From Sipunculus nudus (taxonomy: Eukaryota > Annelida > Sipuncula > Golfingiida > Sipunculidae), in contig CM049306.1 of assembly GCA_026874595.1 (NCBI GenBank), forward strand, positions 87,185,142-87,249,141: 64,000 nt of DNA, given 5' to 3'. Under the pieces are notes generated by a model that searched no databases, was not told where the DNA came from, and worked only from the letters and a program-made list of their open reading frames with translations. Shown here in pieces: positions 12,130 through 22,469 of the stretch. A program made the position numbers and the translations under genes. Every line of letters begins with the position of its first letter. The stretch's first letter is position 1.

Positions 12130-15100
12130 TTAGGTGCAGAAGAATCAAGTTTAAAAAGATGACCTGGATGAATTAATGATCTTTCTTAACAAATCGATCA
12201 CAAACGATTTTGTAGGCACATCCAAAGAATAGATATTATCCCGATTAAGTATTCTGATTCTGGGAGAGATATAAGAAAGACGGGACACAGAAACGCGGAC
12301 AGCATAAAAACTTATTCGCACAAATCCATTAACTTTTTGCAACGAATAAGTGTCAACAACCATTACCTTGACATTCCAGCGTGATGTATAAGTTAGACTA
12401 AATTTACTCGGACAATACCTTAGGTATTATTCCATACAGCATATTTCACGGTAATATAGACTGAACATAAAATAATCAATTAATAATCGATCATCTTTTT
12501 TTTACATTTCAATCATCGTATATGATTTTAAAGATATGCTATAATAAAACACCATTATAGTGAAATTTGACAATCAAAACTGCAGAAAATGTCAGGAGAC
12601 ATAGTGTTGTCATACGACATGAATACAGCAGATATGTTAAAACACCTATATGATTTGATGTAGTTTATGTTTTAGCGTGGATCCTACCTGCCATGATCAA
12701 CACTGAATATGTATTTGGCAGTCTTTTTCTGAATAAACTAATCGTAAAAAAACACCTTGAGTCATTCGTATTAAACTCAGTATCAATGTAAACACTGAGG
12801 AAAATTTGGATATAGCATGTTGTGAACAAAAAAAAAGCAATTTTTGGTTATCTGACATATTTTGTGTAAATATGAACACAAAATTTAAAAAATAATGACC
12901 TGCGGCAACTCACGCATGAATATGAAGATAATTTTATGCACCTTAGACTTGAATAGTTAAAAATGAACCATACAGGGAAGGCAGCCCCGTAGTGTCATCA
13001 TTACACCGTACCATGCATACCCTATACTTAGGGTCCTTTCCTTCTTCCTGGCACCCGGATGTTTAGCCAGGCGGTTAAGGTAATCAGACGTCATACCGTA
13101 CCTAACACTACATTTGTTTTGTGTCAGCTTACAAATAAAATCCAAGGCGAGCAGGGCACAGGCACAGTACACTAAATATAGTGAAGTTTTACAACGTGCT
13201 CCCTCAAGGCTCTGGCAAATGTCGAAACCAAAGCAACAACAACTTCGTGGTGGGTACCTTAGTGCTGTCATGAAGGTGTGAAAACTGACACGAGGCTGTC
13301 AGGGTGTTCCTTGGGCATGAAGCTGCTGTTCTTGTTTTGAGAACGTAAAGGTAACCAAGAAACACGCAAACAACTGCATCCAGAACAAAAGAATATTTTC
13401 TTTAATACATATAAGCCCGTCCACTTTGAAGAGGCTGTGGGTAATTCAGCCTTACAATAAGGTGACCTTAGTAAAACGTATTCAAAATCCATTTGCCAAA
13501 CACATTTGCATTTAAATTGATTATTAGCACAGTTTTTTTATCCATATACCCATTACCTGAAGGAATACCTTTCTCTGCTTGTTAATCCACACAGAAACAC
13601 TCAATTGTGTTATTATTTAAAAAAGCAACAACTGTGTGGTGACGTAAGCAATAGAAAGAAAATGAGAGAATAATTCTATATTTCAAAATTTTGTATTTGT
13701 AACTGTCATTACCAATATTCAGGAAAGATAAAAAAAACACATACGAGTATATATCATGAATCTTTTAGGAATAAAGGTGGATCTTGCTTGAAGTTAAATA
13801 TAAACCTGCCATATTTGTAAAACTTATGTAATTTTGAATTACTCTGGATACGTATTAATTAGCTATATATGATTCATTTAAGAAAGGTTACGTCTCTGTG
13901 GCTGATATATGAGACTGTTTATCTACAAGCTATCAGTAAACACGGTGAATAGGCCAATGTTGACGCACAGAAAATGTTTGTTCCTTGCCTATGTGCAGAA
14001 ATTTTAAGGTGATTATTTGCAAAATTCATTTGCAAACTCTGTTTCGTCCTACGTCCGTTCCTTCTTAAATGAATATGGATTATTTTGGCGGGGCCCCTTA
14101 ATGTAATAAACACATGGATATAAAACAACGAACAACCCAGTGTGTGGTGGAATCGGCTTTTTCTGGCCTATTTTTTTTTATAAAATGAGGTTAATGAAAT
14201 TAGCTTTAGTTCATATAGACATCAATTACCCTGCACACGGATTCCTTTTTCAACCGAGGCTCATAGATCTGCATGGAGATGACGTCATATAATTGTGCTT
14301 TGTATAGGAGGAGCGCCAGCACTATTTTTTATTAATATCAAGGGTACTTGGTATTGACACAGCTGGTGGTTACGAGATGAATATATTAGAAACAGAAAAA
14401 AATGCTCAGTCACGAATCTGGCGGTAGCGTTACAAATAAGCTTGTGTGAAAACTAATGTGCAATACTGAACGTTTCTGGAAAAAAAGTCTCTCGCATACT
14501 TTGGCCTTTTCGCTGGAGAATTGGCAAAGCATATTACGCAAAGATTACAAAAGAAAAAGAAACATGACAAAAGGAATGGACAATGCTGATGAAACTAATT
14601 TCTTGTAACATAACTACATGTAGGGTTTCTTCACAATAGGTTCCTCAGTGGTGGATTTTGTATATGTCACTTAGGACATATCCGAGTAATAATCAAAAGT
14701 AATACATTTTACCATCTGATGTAAATTTGATTTATTGCGTATCTATTTAATAAATACGCAGTTTTTTTTTTCATGACAAAGTTTATTCAACTTACGTTCT
14801 GACTTAGCTTTCGAAATTTGACACAAGTTTCGGCGGTGGCCTCTAATAGGACAAGTTAATTTTATTTTGCGGGATTATGTCCTTTTATGCTGCATAATTA
14901 ATAATTTTAATATTCCCCCAGTAGGTGCCCCTTTCTCTTATGTGCTTTAAGGTCTATCACGCCTGTCCCGTTTTTTTAAGGAGCCACCTTGGGGATTTTC
15001 TTGCATTTCAAACCAAATGGCCGCAGAGCGTATTTTGCAGCCCGCGGTCACAGTTCCACTGTGATCCCCATTGATCCAAATACCTACCTCAACAGGAAGT

Positions 15101-15215
15101 AAAGATTTAAATTCAAAACAAAGACCACATGACTCCACATTCAATACAGGAGATTTTTTTAGCTGGGTTACCACAACGACCAGGTACACGACCACCGTTT
15201 GACTTTTTATGGATT
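12130..15215. other. Unique AT-rich DNA without a recognised gene
   Basis: A 104-codon minus-strand ORF at 12957-13271 overlaps a less AT-rich patch but has no domain I recognise. A CRE-like palindrome is at 14280. The rest is unremarkable AT-rich sequence. Confidence 0.5.
14280..14287. promoter_or_regulatory. CRE-like palindrome TGACGTCA
   Basis: Exact match to the CREB/ATF consensus. No promoter is visible near it, so function is unproven. Confidence 0.2.
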
Positions 15216-15217
15216 TA

Positions 15218-16490
15218 CATGTATGTTGATTTCAATACATTCATAAAATAACTTCCAATCATACCCATAGTGTCAATAGTTATCCAATTTATTGGTTGTT
15301 TGAAAAAAAATGTTGTTCAAAGCCTAACAACGTAAATACCGTTCGGGGGCGGGGTGGACGCACACATATTTCTTTAAGATCCTAAATCTCAAGGGACATG
15401 AACAAAATATTACCATTCAACTGATGGGGATTCTTTTGAAGAAATATATTCTGCAGTCGGAGCCAAAAAAAAACTCCACCACAATCTCCTTATCAGCCCT
15501 GTGTTCAAGTTTATACTTTTCATGTATAAACACTTACTTGCTTCAGTGACCCGGTTTCACATTGCGAGTGGCAGAAAAAATTGATACGCATGGGCGGCTT
15601 CTACCTGAAAAAAAGGGAATTCTTCTTTTGTCATAATGGTATATACGTAAAAATATATTATGTTGGTTCTGATTGTTAATACGGTTTTATGCTAACCCTC
15701 TGCAAATTTTCTGAAAAACCGGATACACCTTTTGCGTTAATTTTACTTAAGACAAAGTAGCAAACCAAGGCTGAAGTAATTGCTTTGTGACGACTACCTT
15801 CGAAAGATCTAACCCTGCCGTTTATATGGGAGTATCCTCAGTTTCTGATCAATCATGATGACAATCAACAAAGCTCAGAACAAGCATTTAATACTGTAGA
15901 AGTCTATCTGCCTGAGACTGTCTTTCCACATTGGCTGCTTTTATTTACATTTTCGGGTGAAACAGCCTTAAAAGATATATAGGTATGTGTTCGTTATCAT
16001 ACACAAGACTTCCATCAACTGAAAATTAAAAACATTGTTTTTCATTATGTCCTTTGAGCTTTACTTTATACAAATTATCTTTCATAATATTCCTTTTTGC
16101 TATATACAGTTATATAATTACCTCAAACTATTCTCACAGTATAGATGGCTAATATATACAGTCGCCATCGCTCCGGCAATAATGATGTCGTGCTCAGAGT
16201 TCATCAGAAGAAAAAAAATATGCACATGCAGAAGTTGTATATCCTCTATATGCGTCACGTCTTTTTCTTTGTTTGACTTTTTAAGAACATGATTTGCCAT
16301 TCTGTGCTTTTTTTGGAGAGGATGTTTCCTGGAGAATAGTAGTACAAGGGACCTTTATATCATGAACAACAGCCCCTGCGAAAAGCACAACATTAAAATA
16401 TGCTTCATCAGTCCCTACCAGCTCATTACAAAACAATTTATTAGAAAAAAACGTGGATTTTCCTCAGATGCGTCTAGTTACAATAAATAC
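15218..16490 (+). repeat. Family D dispersed repeat, copy 3
   Basis: Aligns collinearly with 695-2055 from TGTTGATTTCAATACATTC through TTATTGGTTGTTTG, CGGGGGCGGGGTGGACGCAC, TTTTGCGTTAATTTTA, AAACCAAGGCTGAAG, ATTTAATACTGTAGAA, CTTTATATCATGAA and CGTGGATTTTCC. It has the same orientation as copies 1 and 2. Weak similarity (TTAATTGCAGT) may continue to about 16920 after an insertion. ORFs in this segment are not conserved with copy 2. Confidence 0.65.
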
Positions 16491-16494
16491 GGAA

Positions 16495-17360
16495 TGAAGG
16501 AAATTGTTTAAAACAAAAATGATTCACTTTAAGCAGAAAGACATATTTTGCTCTGAAAGGAGGAATATAAGAAATACACATAACACGAAGCAGCACGCAA
16601 ATATTTTTATCTCTATGCCTCTTGTTATAGACTATACATGACAGCATTCCAATTGTTTTATTACAAGCGCACATTTTTGGCTGTATAATATAGGGCCCAG
16701 GTAAACAGGGTAGTCGGGGTTAGTTATTAGCCTGTTTTTGTCAATCCACTTATAGTATTAAACAGTTTTCAAAATATTATTTTATTGATGTATACAAGGA
16801 TTTAAGAAATGAGTGAAAAAGGTAATTTTTTCATGTTCATGTGAATGTTCCTATGAAATCCTAGAAAAGCTATGTACAAGTGTATTACATGACATTTGTA
16901 CTTAATTGCAGTAAATTCGGTTCACTGAGTCAATCTGTACTGCACTTTTCTTATACAAAGCAATTCTAACTATTTACTCAGAAATACATAATATGTCCTT
17001 AGTATTTGTCTTTGTGCTTTCCAGGTGAACAGAAAACTTTTATTTATTCTTTTGTTAAGCATTCAAAGGACTGACCACAAATAGCTTGCAAAAATACGTA
17101 TCACGACAAACTATTGTGCTCAACAAGGATGACACAGTTGGAGCTTCCTGCAATTATGCATCTCTACTTGTCATCCCGGCGACAGCCAGCACGGAGTCTA
17201 TCTGTTCACAAAAGGATATCCAGCACAGCTAGGTTTTCATATTTTAAAAAGTGTTGAAGCTGTCAGTGTTCAAGGACTGTATAAAAGCCTGAAATGAATT
17301 AGTGCCAAGAAGTTCAGTAAGCGCATACCGTGCTCTGATCCCATCACTCTTTCAGAACAT
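16495..17360. other. Unique DNA with an isolated TATA-like box
   Basis: No gene is recognised. TATAAAAG occurs at about 17281, roughly 80 bp upstream of the small ORFs that follow. It may be chance. Confidence 0.4.
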
Positions 17361-17363
17361 GTG

Positions 17364-17648
17364 ATGGGTGCGTTGGTTGCTGATGCTGAGGATGAATTTC
17401 ACGCCACGTCGTTAAAGCGCCATCACAGTACCGTTTGAGAATATGGATCAATGATTAAACTGTAGTTATTTTTATATAAAGGTTGATAGATGAACACGAG
17501 CAGGGATTTGACACATCTAACGCTGCTGGATCACGAGCCACTGGAGACAAAACGCAAGTTCAGCAGAATTCATCAGTTGCGCATTGCCTCTTCCAATAAG
17601 CGTGACAGTATATTACGTAAGAGATTTGGGTCACTGACATACTACTGA
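17364..17648 (+). pseudogene. Two in-frame short coding-looking ORFs, unknown; possible decayed gene
   Basis: An ATG at 17364 opens 24 codons ending in TGA at 17436-17438. The same frame stays open upstream back to about 17300 without a start. In the same frame, an ATG at 17490, directly preceded by TAG, opens a 52-residue peptide ending in TGA at 17646-17648. The second peptide is basic in its C-terminal half (KRKFSRIHQL, then NKRDSILRKRF). Both segments have less AT-biased, protein-like codons than the surroundings, but the linker has several stops. I do not recognise the protein. Options are a decayed coding sequence, two small ORFs of one transcript, or chance. Confidence 0.2.
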
Positions 17649-17649
17649 T

Positions 17650-18620
17650 GTCCGATGGAGCTGTATTTAAAATTAACATGTGACGTTAGTTTATTTCATG
17701 AGGGTGAGGGATCCATCATGCATCATATGAATTTCCAAACAGCTTGTAAAAGTTTATGTAGGTAAATTGGTTTTCTTTGTCAACAGAAAATTAACTCTGT
17801 GTAAGCTCCTGTCCGTTTTTATTTCTAATAAATTGTGATCTTCAGGTTGAAATCATTATAACAAATAATTCCTTGTATTTAAAATGTAAATGGACCATTA
17901 ACAGTGTAAACTTTTTAACCACACCGAGGTGCAACCAGTAGACATAGATTGGTCTAACATTAAAAAAAATAATCCTAGGCAGAAGTAGTTACATGATTCA
18001 GTTACTGATACTGAAGTCTGTTTCTATAAAGAGTCGGTCACACTATAGAAGCGTCATGCACCTTTGATTAGTAGAAATTTGGTTGGGGCGTAGTTAAAAC
18101 CTTGGTGTAAATATAATTACACGTTCTACTGTGCATAATACACGAGCTATACTGAAATACGTTCTTATATGCAAATGTCAAGCTCTGAACATAATAGTTC
18201 TTTGAATTCGACCGATAAGGTTAACTTTAGGTCGTGACAGCAGTCGTGCTGAAACTACTACATAATGGCCGATCACAATATATTACACAAAAGTTATCGT
18301 TATACACACGTCTGATCCACACAAAAGAAAACGTGAGTGTACAGATCCCACTTTCGAACGTTTTCTGTGGTTTGCTTAAACAATCTCTCAATCGCGGGTA
18401 CATGTGGAGAAAAGCTATTCGGCTTCAGGGCCATTTAACAATGCACCGTATCAAACAGAGTATTTTCAGACCACAGGCCCTGTCAGTAAGATCATAGAGT
18501 AAACGTAGTGAGGACTGTTTTGTTTATTTGAAGTACCTGTATGTTTCAGTTAAGGCGTTTCCTAATTGTGATTTTTACCACACTTTTCGATACAGCTCGT
18601 AATGCCTCTCGTACACAGTT
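17650..18620. other. Unique AT-rich DNA, no recognised feature
   Basis: An 87-codon plus-strand ORF at 18234-18497 begins at a GTG and has no recognisable domain. Nothing else is supported. Confidence 0.45.
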
Positions 18621-18823
18621 GATATACAGAAGCGGATCCGGGGGGGGGGGGGGGGGGTTCCAGGGGGTCCGGACCCCCCCACCCCATCTTTTTTCATCCG
18701 AAATAACCTTTTCTAGGGGTTTCAGACAAAGTTTTGAGGACATGGGGACCTTTTTTTTAGGTTTTTCAGTGGTCCTCCCAGGTTGGACTCCCCTTTTCCG
18801 AATTCTGGATCCGCCCCGATATA
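18621..18823 (+). mobile_element. Family M GC-run MITE, copy 1, with 6-bp target-site duplication
   Basis: The element runs from CAGAAGCGGATCCGG (18627) to CTGGATCCGCCCC (18817). The ends are inverted around GCGGATCC, and GATATA stands on both sides (18621-18626, 18818-18823). The body holds an 18-base G run (18640-18657), GGTCCGGACCCCCC, a GGGTTTCAGACAAA segment, GGGGACCTTTTTTTAGG and GGTTGGACTCCCC. It aligns with copy 2 at 21299-21515 throughout. It has no transposase, so it is non-autonomous. ORFs reading through both strands (GGSRIRKRG-like peptides) are repeat translations. The superfamily is not assigned. Confidence 0.75.
18640..18657 (+). repeat. Poly(G) run, 18 bases
   Basis: Direct reading, inside family M copy 1 and shared in position with copy 2. 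Confidence 0.9.
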
Positions 18824-19710
18824 ATTTCTGTTGGCGGAGTGCTTGACAAGTCTGTATCCCAGACGTACTGTTCTGTTCTGTATCTTCTCTGTTCTGCTCT
18901 TTACATTTACACAAAGATGAAATGAAAATATTTTGAAATATATTAAAACGGACATTTTAAGATATGTAGTTTTTTTCAATCGGCGTTATTTTTAACTTGT
19001 TCTTCTAGTCCTTATAATAACGGTTAAATAATGAAACCGAGATTATGTACGTTTGAGACAATTTTAATTGAACTTGTAATGGCTATCCATCATTTTATTA
19101 TGATTTTCTATTGAGGTCTATAGATACCACAAATATTATTCATCTTTTTTATTCATTTCAAGTTACACCGCTGAAATGTAACTGTTATATTTGTTAGAAT
19201 TTCATATTCTCATACGATTCAATTCCTATTTTTATATGTAATATATTTCTCCTCACATAGTAATCAAGAAATTATTTAAGATGTTGGTGTAAACGCAAGA
19301 TTCCATTGCTTGGCCCAATTGTCATGATATTCAGCGGGTTTTTTTTTTGGCAAACGGCTGTAGAATGCACCTCCTTTCTTCAGTTTATAATGTGGAGCGG
19401 TATTGAATTAATTTTCTACTTTTATTTAAAATCTTACTTTTGTTCCGTTCTGCATATGTTCCTTGGATGAAACAGAGTACACCCTGTGTAATATCTGTAA
19501 TCCAATTAGATGGTTCTCTTGGGGGAGTTTTTTCCCCATCGCAATTTGGTTTCATATAACTCCTGAAAATGAACACTCCTACTTTTTTTGTGAATTTAAT
19601 TAGACGCGTTTGTCTAAACCCAGCCAAAGTAATTGATAGAGAGCATGCGTAGTAGAAAAGCACCTTGTTCCATCTAGGTTCAACCATGACTTAGTAAGAA
19701 AAAACATTCT
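18824..19710. other. Unique AT-rich DNA
   Basis: A 100-codon minus-strand ORF (19385-19687) has no recognisable domain and AT-driven composition. Nothing else is supported. Confidence 0.45.
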
Positions 19711-19711
19711 T

Positions 19712-20150
19712 AACTAGAAATCTGCATAGAATCCAAGCCTCAGCCATTCACTTATTCGGCCCATATTGCCGAATGTGACTTTATCGGTGACTTTATATTT
19801 GGTGCATCAGTGACTTTATATTTGTGAATTTTTCTTGATGACGTTCCTGGATCCGGATCATGTGCCGGCACCACACCAAAATCTAATCGATTCATCATTG
19901 GTCCATTCCCGAAATGCCCTGAAAAATTGATAAAATTCCGTTCCTGATTGCGTGAGTTATGTTGTTAACAATCACACAAAAAACATTTTTGAACGCATAC
20001 ACCGTTGGCGGATGCAACTGGAACCGCATTCAAAAGTTATGCAATGCAACCGGATCCGGCCTAAAATTTGATCGTATCTTCCCAGGCCTATTTCCAGCAC
20101 CTTCACAAACAACGATGGAAACAATATCGCCTTGACGGGAGAAGCTAACT
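19712..20150 (+). mobile_element. RTE-like retrotransposon 3' tail relic, copy 2 (partly doubled)
   Basis: This copy is fuller than the one at 8432-8780. It contains GACGTTCCTGGATCCGGATC, GTGCCGGCACCACACC, AAAATCTAATCGATTCATC, GTCCATTCCCGAAAT, CTGATTGCGTGAGTTATG and AACAATCACACAAAAAACA, then TTGGCGGATGC. A second, poorer round follows (ACCGGATCCGGCC, AAAATTTGATCG, CCTATTTCCAG), so the tail is internally duplicated. A small GTGACTTTATATTTG duplication sits at about 19785-19825. No RT domain is present. Confidence 0.5.
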
Positions 20151-20672
20151 GTCAGTATACAGGTATATGTCCAATAGTTTGTATACAATACACATATTAT
20201 GACGTTTTCACTTGACTATTGAATAAATATTTGACAGTATCTAGTATATCCGCTGCTGCAAACCATTGGTTGTCTGTATTTTATGCTTGGCTATATCTCT
20301 GGTCTATTGATTCTTTCTATGTTATTTTCCCATATTTACATTGTTCTAATCATATTTATGGTGCATTGTATTAATTATTTATGTCAAATTTAGTTGTTAT
20401 AGGAGATATTGTAAAGGATAATATATGAATTATTAATAATTCAGAACAAGTAAAACAACAATAATTTTTCCATCGCTGTATGTTGTTCTTCTTGAATGTT
20501 TATATTATTTATCCACAAGTGTTTCCATCAAGTGAATGCTACTTTCGCCCTCAAGGTGAAAGACATACGTCATATACAGATATTATTTATCTTTATAAGG
20601 ACTAACTTGTCACATTTTTGCGTAAGGATTTGTCTCTGCCTTCTACATCTGTAAAGGTAGCACTGGACTGAT

Positions 20673-20798
20673 ATCTTTCATTATTGGGACTCTTTGGCGA
20701 GATTTAAAATATGGATGGTTGGACGATCTTTAATAATTTCTTTAATCATTAGGACTGTGGCAAGATTCGAAATATGGATGGTTGGACGATCATTTTCT
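20673..20798 (+). repeat. 63-bp tandem duplication
   Basis: ATATGGATGGTTGGACGATC occurs twice, ending at 20728 and 20791. Similar flanks (GGGACTCTTTGGCGAGATT and AGGACTGTGGCAAGATT) show a diverged direct duplication with a 63-bp offset. Confidence 0.8.
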
Positions 20799-21292
20799 CA
20801 CATACTTTTGTTGGCTTCATATTCGTCAGGCTGAAATTTCGCGATTTCTTCATTTTGAATGTTTTGCGAAAGTTCCATTTTCGCGGTCTATAACCTATAT
20901 CAATTCTTTGGTAAAGCCATACCTGTGTATATTATAAATGAGAATAAGTCACGAGTTTGTGATATTCTTCCCATATAACGATGGGCCCGTACACACAGCA
21001 CAGATAGTTTAGTTCAAATTTAAGGGAACGTTTTACCTATACCTGCATGGATGTAATTTATTATAAAAATTTTCACTGTTCTAACCTATTTCCATACAAG
21101 TACTGGTAACACTAAATAGAAGGACATACTCAATTGGCCAATTATTCTATAGGGTTTCATTTATCTCCATATATTATACATGAGCAAAACATAATGTCAC
21201 AAGTACATGTTATCTCCAAAATACTGATCACTACCTTGAGTGATCTCCATCTACCTAAAACATCAGGCTGCTCTTCACTGTTTCCATCAACG

Positions 21293-21521
21293 TGGTTGCA
21301 GAAGCGGATCCAGAGGGCGGGGGGGGGGGGGGTTCAGGTGGTCCGGACCCCCCCCCCCCCCCCCTATTCATCCGAAGCAGCCTTTTTTAAGGGTTTCAGA
21401 CAAAATCTTGCGGCCTGGACCCTCCCTTTTCTGGACCTGGGGACCTTTTTTTAGGTGTTTCCTTTGTCCTCCTAGGTTGGACCCCCTCCTTTTTCCTAAA
21501 TCCTGGATCCGCCCCGGGTTG
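21293..21521 (+). mobile_element. Family M GC-run MITE, copy 2, with target-site duplication
   Basis: The element starts CAGAAGCGGATCC at 21299 and ends GGATCCGCCCC at 21515. The flanks TGGTTG (21293-21298) and GGGTTG (21516-21521) match at five of six positions. It has a 14-base G run, GGTCCGGAC, a 17-base C run, TTTCAGACAAAATCTTG, GGGGACCTTTTTTTAGG, TCCTAGGTTGGACCCC and CTGGATCC. The G run followed by the C run could fold back into a long GC stem. ORFs on both strands here are repeat translations. Confidence 0.75.
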
Positions 21522-21647
21522 TGAAATTTGCACAGTACAAAAACAACAAGTAACACACTAATAAATGCAAAAAAAATAGAGAAATATGTGAAAAAGAGAA
21601 ATAAGCAAAATCTATGCGACTCAAATATCTATGATTTTTACTTGGAG

Positions 21648-22185
21648 TTATTTGATATTGTCCAATATTTTCTCTACCTGATGCATCTCTTCTTCTATAA
21701 TACAAATACATTTACTTTTACATAAAAAACACCAATTTTCTATGGTGTCCTTGTTTGAACATCTGGCTTTCTCTCTATGAAGGTCATGAGCACCACATCT
21801 GAATATACACAATATCTGTCTAAAATATCTTTGTTTGAAATTTATCAAATATGGTTATAATACCAATTCTGACTTAAAAGAACTATACCACTGTAATTTT
21901 GTATTTCCAACAGCATCACTTGTCCATTCTAGAAAGGCAAAGTCTTTAACTCTCCGTGCATATGTCTCTGTGAACAATGGAGAGTCTCCCACTGAGACAA
22001 TACCTAAATCGTAACTGTAAGTTAATTCCCTTATTTTTGTTGAAGTGATTCTACCTATACCGTCTACGTTTTGCAAAATGAAATAACATTGTTTTGGAAA
22101 TCTTCTATCTTCCATCTGCAGTAATTTTAACCAATATTTTTTTACATTTTACCATATAGATACACTTAATAGAATATTCCTCGCT
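21648..22185 (-). pseudogene. Decayed non-LTR retrotransposon (LINE) C-terminal fragment
   Basis: One minus-strand frame runs through this segment, broken by only two in-frame stops (TAA at about 22140, and TAA at 21855-21857 where relatives usually have a Glu before PYL). The reading contains KKYWLKLLQM, then RFPKQCYF, TKLQWYSSFK and FRCGAHDLHREKAR, and finally CFLC followed by IEEEMH. This order is one I know from the region after reverse transcriptase in molluscan non-LTR elements, ending in a CxxC...H zinc-knuckle-like motif. The RT domain itself is absent. A TA microsatellite at 22207 adjoins the broken 5' side. The last Cys of the knuckle is not obvious. I identify it from memory of the family. 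Confidence 0.65.
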
Positions 22186-22206
22186 TTCTATACCAATATA
22201 TACATA

Positions 22207-22221
22207 TTTATATATATATAA

Positions 22222-22264
<43 letters not shown>
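22207..22264. repeat. (TA)n microsatellite
   Basis: About 58 bp of TA repeats with an AGT interruption near 22221. It adjoins the LINE fragment. Confidence 0.95.
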
Positions 22265-22266
<2 letters not shown>

Positions 22267-22301
22267 CGTGTATTCTGCGTCTTGATTATTGCTGTCTCTT
22301 T

Positions 22302-22333
22302 CACACACATACACACACACATATATATATATT
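22302..22333. repeat. (CA)n-(TA)n compound microsatellite
   Basis: CACACA tract passing into ATATAT. Confidence 0.9.
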
Positions 22334-22444
22334 ATCAAATTCTATATATATTCCGTGACACACGATTCCCATAAAGCGAGTTTCAAGTCTTTTTTGCATA
22401 TATGCATTTAAAACAAATTTAAATTTAATCTTATTATGTAAAAA

Positions 22445-22467
22445 AGTCCAATGTACGTCATTGGACT
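22445..22467. repeat. Perfect hairpin, 9-bp stem
   Basis: AGTCCAATG and CATTGGACT are exact reverse complements around a TACGT loop, in otherwise AT-rich DNA. No T run follows as a Pol III stop, and no poly-U terminator applies in this kind of genome. Function unknown. Confidence 0.5.
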
Positions 22468-22469
22468 CA

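Noticed and set aside
12957-13271. 104-codon minus-strand ORF
   Set aside because: Cys-rich but without ordered motif, signal or splice context; no recognisable family. Probably chance.
17281-17288. Assigned promoter from the TATAAAAG box
   Set aside because: A single TATA-like word in AT-rich DNA is weak; no initiator or proven transcript follows.
18546-18914. 122-codon minus-strand ORF and overlapping plus-strand ORFs
   Set aside because: They read through family M terminal repeats and a G run. The Gly- and Pro-rich stretches are homopolymer translations.
21134-21524. Pro-rich ORFs of 94-106 codons
   Set aside because: Same cause as above: translation of family M copy 2.
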